NCBI GenBank assembly: GCA_039714995.1
Contig: JBDLII010000002.1
Location: 1-48,730 of the forward strand
Source of the DNA: Sva-25 sp039714995
Lineage (GTDB): Bacteria; Pseudomonadota; Gammaproteobacteria; Chromatiales; Chromatiaceae
Length of the DNA stretch: 48,730 bases
Direction: 5' to 3'
Position 1 is the stretch's first letter. Each line of letters begins with the position of its first letter. The notes beneath the pieces were generated by a model. It was not told the origin of the DNA. It saw nothing but the letters and a program-made list of their open reading frames with translations, and searched no databases. Below, one piece after another: positions 17,453-23,646 of this stretch. The position numbers were made by a program, and so were the translations under genes.

Positions 17453-17585
17453 GGTTATTGCGAGCGCAGCGAAGCTTCCGCTATCCTGCTCACGCCCCAC
17501 ACCTACATCCCTGTAGGTGAAGCAATCCGTTCCTATCTGTCGATATGGTGGAGATTGCTTCGTTGCTGCGCTCCTCGCAATGACG
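17453..17585. repeat. Palindromic repeat, family C
   Basis: Imperfect inverted repeat in the nrtA-nrtB gap. The left arm is ATTGCGAGCGCAGCGAAG (17457-17474); the right arm is CTTCGTTGCTGCGCTCCTC followed by GCAATGAC (about 17558-17584). The interior carries a second short palindrome (CCTACA...TGTAGG). This 'attgcgaggagcgcagcgaagcaatc' type is a common dispersed element. It would form a long hairpin in the nrt message and might lower nrtBD expression relative to nrtA. Confidence 0.8.
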
Positions 17586-17597
17586 AAACATTCAGAC

Positions 17598-19004
17598 TCA
17601 GGGTTTGTCAGCCCCCTTCAGTCCGATCGGGAACTGCTGCAGATAGTCGTTGGGTTTGCTGCCGTCGTAGGTAACGCCGTCGATGAAGTTGTTGTGGGGT
17701 TCACGGAAACCGCTCTCGTTGTCAAATTCCGGGAACTCTCCGGCCTTCATCCTGCCCTCGGCGATCAGCTCTTCGGCCGCCTGGCGGTAGATGTCGGTGC
17801 GATAGACTTTTTTGGCGACATCCATGTACCAGGAGTCGGGCTTCTCCCCGGCAATCTGTCCCCAGCGGCGCATCTGCGTCAGGTACCAGACGGCGTCTGA
17901 GTAGTAGGGATAGGTGGCGAAGTAGCGGAAGAAAACGTTGAAATCCGGCACTTCGCGCTTGTCGCCCTTCTCATACTCGAAAGTACCCGTCATCGAGTTG
18001 GCGATGACATCCTTGTCGGCGCCGACATATTCAGGTTTTGCCAACAGCTTGACGGCAGCCATGCGGTTGGCGTTGTTATCTTCATCGAGCCACTTGGCGG
18101 CACGCAGCAGCGCCTTGACGATACGCACCGTGGTGTTGGGGTTCTTCTCGGCGAAGGATTTGGTGATGCCGAAGACCTTCTCCGGGTTGTCCTTCCAGAT
18201 CTCGTAGTCGGTAATGACCGGCACGCCGATGCCCTTGAACACTGCCTGCTGGTTCCAGGGTTCGCCGACACAGTAGCCGTAGATGGTTCCCGCCTCGAGG
18301 GTGGCCGGCATCTGCGGCGGCGGGGTGACCGAGAGCAGGGCTTCGGCCTTGATCTGGCCGGTGATGTCGCCCTTGTCCGGGGCATAGAAACCCGGGTGGA
18401 TGCCGCCGGCGGCCAGCCAGTAACGCAGCTCGTAGTTATGCGTCGAGACCGGGAAGACCATGCCCATGTTGAAGGGTTTGCCGGCATCCTGGTACTCCTG
18501 GACGACAGGCTTCAGTGCGTCTGCCTTGATGGGATGCACAGGTTTGCCGTCGTCGCCCATCGGAATGTGCTTTTTCATCTTCTCCCAGATGGTGTTGGAG
18601 ACGGTGATCGCGTTGCCGTTCAGATCCATCGAGAAGGGGGTGATGATGTCGGCCTTGGTGCCGAAACCGATGGTGGCGGCGAGCGGCTGGCCGGCCAGCA
18701 TGTGGGCGCCGTCGAGCTGGCCGTCGATGACGCCGTCGAGCAGCACCTTCCAGTTGGCCTGGGCCTCGAGCGTGACATAGAGTCCCTCATCTTCAAAATA
18801 GCCGTTCTCGTAGGCGACGGCGAGAGGCGCCATGTCGGTCAGCTTGATGAAGCCGAACCTGAGCTCCTCTTTTTCGGGCTCGCCGACAGCGGCGATGGCT
18901 ATTGAAGTGGTAAGCCCAGCGCCCAGCAGTAATGTGGTACAGGCTGTTATGCTGAGTTTTTTGAGGAATCGCCTTCTCGGGATTCCAACTGTTACGCTTT
19001 TCAT
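17598..19004 (-). CDS. nrtA: Nitrate ABC transporter substrate-binding protein, Tat-exported
   Basis: A 468-residue NrtA/NasF-type nitrate/nitrite-binding protein. The N-terminus carries a twin-arginine signal (RRRFLKK) and a hydrophobic stretch ending in ALA-like residues near 40, so the protein is periplasmic. The NMT1/NrtA fold starts at ELRFGFIKLTDMAPLAVA, and GYCVGEPWNQQAVF is a family signature. GGAG lies 6 bases before the ATG. It is the first gene after a sigma-54 promoter and an ANTAR/terminator leader. The signal peptide argues against this being the cytoplasmic sensor NasS. Confidence 0.94.
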   Translation of the reverse strand: MKSVTVGIPRRRFLKKLSITACTTLLLGAGLTTSIAIAAVGEPEKEELRFGFIKLTDMAPLAVAYENGYFEDEGLYVTLEAQANWKVLLDGVIDGQLDGAHMLAGQPLAATIGFGTKADIITPFSMDLNGNAITVSNTIWEKMKKHIPMGDDGKPVHPIKADALKPVVQEYQDAGKPFNMGMVFPVSTHNYELRYWLAAGGIHPGFYAPDKGDITGQIKAEALLSVTPPPQMPATLEAGTIYGYCVGEPWNQQAVFKGIGVPVITDYEIWKDNPEKVFGITKSFAEKNPNTTVRIVKALLRAAKWLDEDNNANRMAAVKLLAKPEYVGADKDVIANSMTGTFEYEKGDKREVPDFNVFFRYFATYPYYSDAVWYLTQMRRWGQIAGEKPDSWYMDVAKKVYRTDIYRQAAEELIAEGRMKAGEFPEFDNESGFREPHNNFIDGVTYDGSKPNDYLQQFPIGLKGADKP

Positions 19005-19041
19005 CTATCTCTCCAGATATTTCATTGAAAGTAAAAATTCC

Positions 19042-19093
19042 AAAAAAAAAGCGTCCAGACGCGCAGGGGGGAGTACCCCTGTCGTCTGGACGC
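19042..19093 (-). terminator. Intrinsic terminator (attenuator) in the nrtA leader
   Basis: In the minus-strand RNA an 11-bp stem (GCGTCCAGACG with CGTCTGGACGC; 19083-19093 and 19051-19061), extended inside by CAGGGG/CCCCTG, is followed directly by nine U residues (19042-19050). It lies about 38 bases before the nrtA ATG and inside its transcript, so it should stop transcription unless antitermination occurs. Confidence 0.93.
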
Positions 19094-19104
19094 CTTTGTC
19101 CGCT

Positions 19105-19155
19105 TGCCGGCTCACAGTGCCGGCAGAAAATCAGATGACCGCCATTGGTCCTCTG
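19105..19155 (-). promoter_or_regulatory. ANTAR-binding two-hairpin RNA motif in the nrtA leader
   Basis: Two hairpins sit in tandem upstream of the attenuator. P1 (19132-19155) has stem CAGAGGACC/GGTCATCTG (one mismatch) and hexaloop AAUGGC, with A at loop position 1 and G at position 4. P2 (19105-19125) has stem TGCCGGC/GCCGGCA and loop ACUGUGA, again A1 and G4 but with one extra base. Two such loops with conserved A1/G4 are the known recognition pattern of ANTAR antiterminators; the ANTAR protein NasT is encoded just upstream. Confidence 0.85.
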
Positions 19156-19174
19156 TTTGCTTGTTTTGATGTTA

Positions 19175-19189
19175 GCAACTGCTGTGCCA
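19175..19189 (-). promoter_or_regulatory. Sigma-54 promoter of nrtABD
   Basis: The minus-strand sequence is TGGCACAGCAGTTGC, preceded by C and followed by T. Both -24 and -12 elements match the consensus with correct spacing. The expected start is near 19163, only about 8 bases before the first ANTAR hairpin, so the whole riboregulator lies in the transcript. Confidence 0.9.
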
Positions 19190-19296
19190 GCATCCGCTGT
19201 AATATTGCCAAGTCAATGATAAATAGAATAAATAAAATATTTATTGAAACTTCAAGTTTGTCAATATTCAAATATTCTAATGATTGTTCTGGATTC

Positions 19297-19313
19297 CGCC
19301 TCACAACGGTGCA
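19297..19313. promoter_or_regulatory. Candidate NtrC site upstream of nrtA
   Basis: CGCCTC-ACAAC-GGTGCA: the right half-site matches NtrC fully, the left half only in part (3 of 6). Its centre is about 140 bp upstream of the predicted sigma-54 start, a usual enhancer distance. Confidence 0.4.
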
Positions 19314-19407
19314 AGATCAGGCATCCATGTTCCAGATGGGGCAAGTCGATGCACAGGATGCATTCCTCAGCGCATCAGGTATGTATTCAGAAGTCGGGTT
19401 TTGAGGA

Positions 19408-19998
19408 TCAGAGTACTGTGGATGCAGAGATAATCTGCTCGGCAACCTCGGCCATGCGTTTGCCACGGTCCATCGCCAGTTTGCGCAGCAACTGGTAGGC
19501 TTCATCCTCGTTGCAGTTGCGAAACTTCATGATGATTCCCTTGGCGCGTTCGATCTGCTTGCGTTCCTCCAGTGCCGACTCTGCACGTGACAACTTCTCC
19601 AGCACGCGCTGGTTCTCCCTGAAGCGGGAGATCGCGACCTGCAGTACCGGCTTGAGGCGACGGGAGTCCATCCCGTCGACGACATAGGCTGATATCCCGA
19701 CCTTGACGGCGATATCGATCAGGTCGCTGCTGTCGTCGCGGGTAAAGACAATGATCGGCATCGGACAGCTGCTTGAAATCTGTTCAGTCTCCAGCAGCAT
19801 TTTGCCATCCGCCAGGTCGGCAATGATGACAACGGCGTCAGCTTTCACGCTGCAGATGCGGGGATAGAGCGCCTCACCGGTGTTGAATTCGGCGGCGATC
19901 GTGTAGCCACCGGCGCGGATGTCATCGACAAAGTCGGGAACATGGGTGCTGTTTCCCAGCACCAGCGCCAGCTGGTAATGAGTAGAGGTGCTGTTCAT
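19408..19998 (-). CDS. nasT: NasT-like ANTAR antiterminator
   Basis: A 196-residue regulator: a receiver-like domain (about 1-125), a coiled-coil linker (about 125-150), and a C-terminal ANTAR RNA-binding domain (about 140-190) with ERAKGIIM and DEAYQLLRKLAMDRG. NasT/NasR proteins bind two-hairpin leader RNAs and prevent termination when nitrate or nitrite is present. The receiver is degenerate: the usual N-terminal acidic pair is replaced by LVLGNS and the phospho-acceptor region reads VVIIADLAD, so phosphorylation is unlikely. No cytoplasmic NasS sensor is encoded in the window. No good Shine-Dalgarno is seen, but the beta-1 strand requires this start or one within a few codons. Confidence 0.9.
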   Translation of the reverse strand: MNSTSTHYQLALVLGNSTHVPDFVDDIRAGGYTIAAEFNTGEALYPRICSVKADAVVIIADLADGKMLLETEQISSSCPMPIIVFTRDDSSDLIDIAVKVGISAYVVDGMDSRRLKPVLQVAISRFRENQRVLEKLSRAESALEERKQIERAKGIIMKFRNCNEDEAYQLLRKLAMDRGKRMAEVAEQIISASTVL

Positions 19999-20013
19999 CA
20001 GTGGTATCTGACT

Positions 20014-20028
20014 GCAGATTATGTGCCA
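20014..20028 (-). promoter_or_regulatory. Possible sigma-54 promoter of nasT
   Basis: The minus-strand sequence is TGGCACATAATCTGC, matching the -24 element fully and the -12 element at three of four positions, including the critical GC. The expected start near 20002 would leave a leader of only about 4 bases before the ATG, which weakens the call. Confidence 0.4.
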
Positions 20029-20069
20029 ACCATAGATCGTAGCTGATGGTTGCTCCCAGTCCCTCTTCT

Positions 20070-20086
20070 TGCACCATAAAAGTGCG
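20070..20086. promoter_or_regulatory. Candidate NtrC site between nasT and narK
   Basis: TGCACCATAAAAGTGCG matches TGCACC-N5-GGTGCA at 10 of 12 defined positions. It lies about 76 bp from the possible nasT start and about 186 bp from the narK start, so one site could serve both divergent sigma-54-like promoters. Confidence 0.55.
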
Positions 20087-20186
20087 TGCCGGCAGCGAAG
20101 CAGGACATTGTGGGCGCGTCATCTACGGGTTGTTGTATTCAGAGGGGATTCCCCGTCCCGATTGCACCCCGGGATCTGGCCAAAAT

Positions 20187-20227
20187 CCCCCCTCTTCCCT
20201 GGGGAGAGGGTCGGGGCGAGGGGTGTG
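20187..20227. repeat. Repeat, family D copy 1 (CTCTTCCC/GGGAGAGGG)
   Basis: An inverted repeat around CCTCTTCCCTGGGGAGAGGG, of the common 'ccctctcccc...ggggagaggg' intergenic class, in the nasT-narK gap. A related copy is at 26564-26630. It separates the candidate NtrC site from the narK promoter. Confidence 0.65.
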
Positions 20228-20237
20228 TAGTCAACGT

Positions 20238-20252
20238 TGGTATGGTTATTGC
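20238..20252 (+). promoter_or_regulatory. Sigma-54-like promoter of narK
   Basis: TGGTATGGTTATTGC, preceded by T and followed by T. The -24 GG and -12 GC are correct and spacing is standard; the -24 element deviates only at its last base (TGGYAC consensus). The start would be near 20264, 25 bases before the ATG. Confidence 0.65.
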
Positions 20253-20288
20253 TGTTCTTAGCGGAAGATCATCATCCGGAGCAGCAAC

Positions 20289-21761
20289 ATGGCAAGCGAC
20301 AGACTCAACCTCTTCGATTTCAATCAGGGCAAGATCCGCACCCTGCACCTCACCTGGATGGCATTTTTTGTCAGCTTCATGGTGTGGTTTGCGCATGCGC
20401 CGCTGATGCCCTTCATTCGTGAAGCGCTGGCGTTGAACGACCAGCAGGTCAAGGTGCTGCTGATTCTCAACGTTGCGATCACGATACCGGCGCGTATCCT
20501 GGTTGGCATGCTGGTCGACCGCTACGGGCCGCGCATCCTATATACAGGAATTCTGATCCTCGGCGGTGCCATCAGCATCCTCTTCGCCCTGGCGCAGGAT
20601 TACCAGCAACTGGCGCTGCTGCGCTTTCTCTCGGGTTTCGTCGGCGCCGGCTTTGTCGTCGGCATCCGCATGATCTCCGAGTGGTTTCCGGCCCGCCAGA
20701 CCGGCATCGCCCAGGGCATCTACGGCGGTTGGGGAAACTTCGGCTCCGCAGGTGCGGCCATGCTGCTGCCATTCGTCGCGGCCAATGTCGGCGGCGACGA
20801 TGGCTGGCGTTATGCGATTATCGGCACCGGCCTGCTGTCGATCGCCTTTGGCGTCCTCTTTTACTGGCGCGCACGCAATACGCCGAAGGGGTCGACCTAC
20901 TTCAAGCCGAAGAAGATGGGCGCCATGGAAGTGACCAGCGGCGGCGACCTGATTCTCTATATGTTGATGAACATCCCGATGTTCCTGGCGCTCGGCGTTC
21001 TGACGTGGAAGCTGTCACCGGCAAAGATGGGGCTGCTGAGCGATGTCGCCAGCTATGCCATCTACCTGACGCTGATTGTCGTCTACCTGGTCCAGGTGTG
21101 GAAAATCTGGCATGTCAACGCGCATGTCCTGAAAGAGCCCGTGCCGCAGATGCAGCGCTATAAATTCAAGCAGGTGGCCATCCTCGACCTGGCCTACCTG
21201 GTCACCTTCGGTACCGAGCTGGCGGTGGTGTCGATGCTGGCTCTGTTCTATGTCGATATGTTTGGCCTCGACAAGGTCTGGGCGGGCGTCCTGGCCGGCA
21301 TCTACCCGGTCATCAACCTGGTGGCGCGGCCGGCTGGCGGCATGTTCAGCGATAGAATTGGAAGACGGCGGACCCTGATCATCGTCTTTATCGGCATCGC
21401 GCTGAGCTTCCTGCTGTTGAGCCGCGTCGACTCCGGCTGGCCTGTGTGGCTGGTCGTTGGCGCAACCATTCTCGGCGGCATCTTCTCCAAGGCGGGTTCG
21501 GGCGCCGTCTATGCCATGGTGCCGCTGATTCAGCGCCGCATGACAGGGCAGATTGCCGGTATGGCGGGTGCCTACGGCAATGTCGGCGGCGTGGTTTTTC
21601 TGACGGTCAACTCCTTTGTCGAGACGCAGATGTTCTTCCTGGTCATCGGCGCAACGGCCATGGTCGTGCTCTTTTTCATCCTGCTGTTTCTCGAAGAGCC
21701 GCAAGGGCAGATGGTGGAGACGCTGCCGGATGGTACAGTACAGATGATTGATGTGAGTTGA
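20289..21761 (+). CDS. narK: NarK-type nitrate/nitrite transporter (MFS)
   Basis: A 490-residue major facilitator with about 12 helices in the inner membrane. It carries the two nitrate-signature regions of the NarK/Nrt2 family, GGWGNFGSAGA (near residue 143) and GAYGNVGGVVF (near 423), plus the MFS loop motif VDRYGPR. In this setting it should import nitrate or exchange nitrate and nitrite for assimilation. CGGAG lies 7 bases before the ATG. It diverges from nasT and is followed closely by a phosphatase-kinase gene that is probably cotranscribed. Confidence 0.95.
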   Translation: MASDRLNLFDFNQGKIRTLHLTWMAFFVSFMVWFAHAPLMPFIREALALNDQQVKVLLILNVAITIPARILVGMLVDRYGPRILYTGILILGGAISILFALAQDYQQLALLRFLSGFVGAGFVVGIRMISEWFPARQTGIAQGIYGGWGNFGSAGAAMLLPFVAANVGGDDGWRYAIIGTGLLSIAFGVLFYWRARNTPKGSTYFKPKKMGAMEVTSGGDLILYMLMNIPMFLALGVLTWKLSPAKMGLLSDVASYAIYLTLIVVYLVQVWKIWHVNAHVLKEPVPQMQRYKFKQVAILDLAYLVTFGTELAVVSMLALFYVDMFGLDKVWAGVLAGIYPVINLVARPAGGMFSDRIGRRRTLIIVFIGIALSFLLLSRVDSGWPVWLVVGATILGGIFSKAGSGAVYAMVPLIQRRMTGQIAGMAGAYGNVGGVVFLTVNSFVETQMFFLVIGATAMVVLFFILLFLEEPQGQMVETLPDGTVQMIDVS

Positions 21762-21773
21762 GGGAGGTTTTAA

Positions 21774-21794
21774 GTGTTAGGTGTTAGGTTTTAG
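21774..21794 (+). repeat. Heptanucleotide tandem repeat between Shine-Dalgarno and start
   Basis: GTGTTAG, GTGTTAG, GTTTTAG: three 7-base units directly before the ATG at 21795. The only good ribosome-binding sequence (GGGAGG, 21762-21767) is pushed 27 bases upstream; without the repeats the spacing would be 6 bases. Confidence 0.7.
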
Positions 21795-23519
21795 ATGGAA
21801 ATGGGTAGTCATCTTGCCGTGACGCTGGGGCAATGCTCGGATGCCGGCATCAAGCCGCACAACGAGGATTTTCACAGTGCATTTATTCCTGAGGACAGCC
21901 TGTTGGTCAGCAAGGGGATCGCGATTGCGATTGCCGATGGCGTCAGCGGTAGCGACGGCGGCAGGGAAGCCAGCCAGTTGAGCGTGCGCATGTTCCTCGA
22001 TGACTACTACGGCACCCCGGACTCCTGGTCGGTCAAGCACGCTGTCAGCAAGGTGATGACGGCGCTCAATCGCTGGCTCTACAGCCAGGGGCAGCAGCGC
22101 TATGAGCATGCCAAGGGGATGGTGACCACCTTCAGCGCCCTGGTGCTGAAGTCGCAAACCGCCCACCTGTTTCATATCGGCGACAGCCGCATCTACCGCC
22201 TGCGCGAGGGCGAACTGGAGCAGTTGACCCGTGATCACCGCATCTGGATCAATAACGACAGGGAGTACCTCTCCCGCGCGCTGGGCATCGATGTCAACCT
22301 GGACATCGATTATCGCTCGACACCGGTGCGTAGCGGTGATCTCTACCTGCTGACGACAGACGGGGTGCATGATTTCGTTGCGGACAGTGAACTGTCGTCA
22401 CTATTCGAAATCCATATGCAGGATCCGCAGCAGGCGGCTGAAGCGATTGTCGAGACTGCGAAACAGGCGCACAGCAGGGACAACATCACCTGTCAGGTCG
22501 TCAGGATCGACTCACTGGCTGATGCCGACAAGAACGAATACTATGCGCAGCTGACCCGCCTGCCGTTTCCGCCGGATCTCAATGCCGGTCACATCATCGA
22601 CGGCTATAAGATTCTTCGCGAATTGAATGCTTCAAGCCGCAGCCAGGTGTATCTTGCCGAGGATACACGGGCATCCGGGCCGCGCAAGGTGGTGCTGAAA
22701 ACCCCCTCGGTCAATTTCGAGGATGATCCAAATTACCTGGAGCTGTTTTTGCACGAGGAGTGGGTCGCCAAACGCCTCAACTCACCGCACCTGATCAAGG
22801 TGTGCAATGAAGATCGCCAACGGACGTTTCTCTACACCGTGGTCGAATATATCGAGGGACAGACGCTGAAGCAGTGGATGGCGGACAATCCGCGACCCGG
22901 CATCGCGCAGGTGCGCGCCACCATCGACCAGATTGCCAGGGGGCTGCGCGCCATGCATCGCATGGAGATGTATCATCAGGACCTCAAGCCGGACAACATC
23001 CTGATCGACAACAACAACACCCTGAGGATCATCGATTTCGGTTCGACGCGCATCGCCGGTCTTGCGGAGATCAAGACGCCAGTCGAACATGTGCATATAC
23101 TCGGCACCGCCAACTACTCGGCGCCGGAATTTTTCAGAGGAGAGCAGGGCGGCAATCGCTCGGACATCTACTCGCTGGGCGTCATCGCCTACGAGATGCT
23201 GACCGGGAAGCTCCCCTATGGAGAGATTAGCGTCGAGCGCGCTGCCAGAAAACGCTTTCTCTATACCCCGGCCAGGCAGCACAACCCGCTGGTTCCGGAG
23301 TGGATCGATGCAGCGCTTGAAAAAGCTGTGCAGCCACTGCCTCAAAAACGCTACACGCTACTGTCGGAGTTCGTCACCGACCTGTCGAAGCCCAATCAAC
23401 GGCTGCTGCAGAAGGCGACGCAGCCACTGCTGGAGCGCAACCCGGTTGCCTTCTGGCAGGTTGTCGCCTTGCTGGAACTGGCTGCAATCATCATGCTGAT
23501 CGTGAGTGCTTTCAGATAG
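21795..23519 (+). CDS. PP2C phosphatase-Ser/Thr protein kinase fusion
   Basis: 574 residues in three parts. A PP2C-type phosphatase (about 8-240) has metal-binding motifs NEDF, ADGVSG, GDSRIYR, TTDGVHD and SRDNIT. A Hanks-type kinase (about 265-520) has VVLK (ATP lysine), HQDLKPDNILID (catalytic loop, near 393), DFG and an APE motif as SAPEF. A C-terminal membrane helix lies at about 548-570. The usual glycine loop is degenerate (LNASSRSQVYLA). A homologous fusion sits next to nirB and nasA in Pseudomonas, so the link with nitrate assimilation is conserved, but its target is unknown to me. It begins 33 bases after narK; ATG 21801 is an alternative start. Confidence 0.93.
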   Translation: MEMGSHLAVTLGQCSDAGIKPHNEDFHSAFIPEDSLLVSKGIAIAIADGVSGSDGGREASQLSVRMFLDDYYGTPDSWSVKHAVSKVMTALNRWLYSQGQQRYEHAKGMVTTFSALVLKSQTAHLFHIGDSRIYRLREGELEQLTRDHRIWINNDREYLSRALGIDVNLDIDYRSTPVRSGDLYLLTTDGVHDFVADSELSSLFEIHMQDPQQAAEAIVETAKQAHSRDNITCQVVRIDSLADADKNEYYAQLTRLPFPPDLNAGHIIDGYKILRELNASSRSQVYLAEDTRASGPRKVVLKTPSVNFEDDPNYLELFLHEEWVAKRLNSPHLIKVCNEDRQRTFLYTVVEYIEGQTLKQWMADNPRPGIAQVRATIDQIARGLRAMHRMEMYHQDLKPDNILIDNNNTLRIIDFGSTRIAGLAEIKTPVEHVHILGTANYSAPEFFRGEQGGNRSDIYSLGVIAYEMLTGKLPYGEISVERAARKRFLYTPARQHNPLVPEWIDAALEKAVQPLPQKRYTLLSEFVTDLSKPNQRLLQKATQPLLERNPVAFWQVVALLELAAIIMLIVSAFR

Positions 23520-23646
23520 CTGCTCCCGCAACAGGATCTCCTGTAGGCATTCCAGACTTGTCTGCCTTATACTTTCGAAGCCGTCCATGGATCAAAATCT
23601 TGTCCGGGCCTGTTCACTCCTGCACTAACACGTCGGATAGTACTCT

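Noticed and set aside
17598..19004. NrtA homologue as the NasS sensor
   Set aside because: It carries a twin-arginine signal peptide and leads the transporter operon, so it is the periplasmic binding protein.
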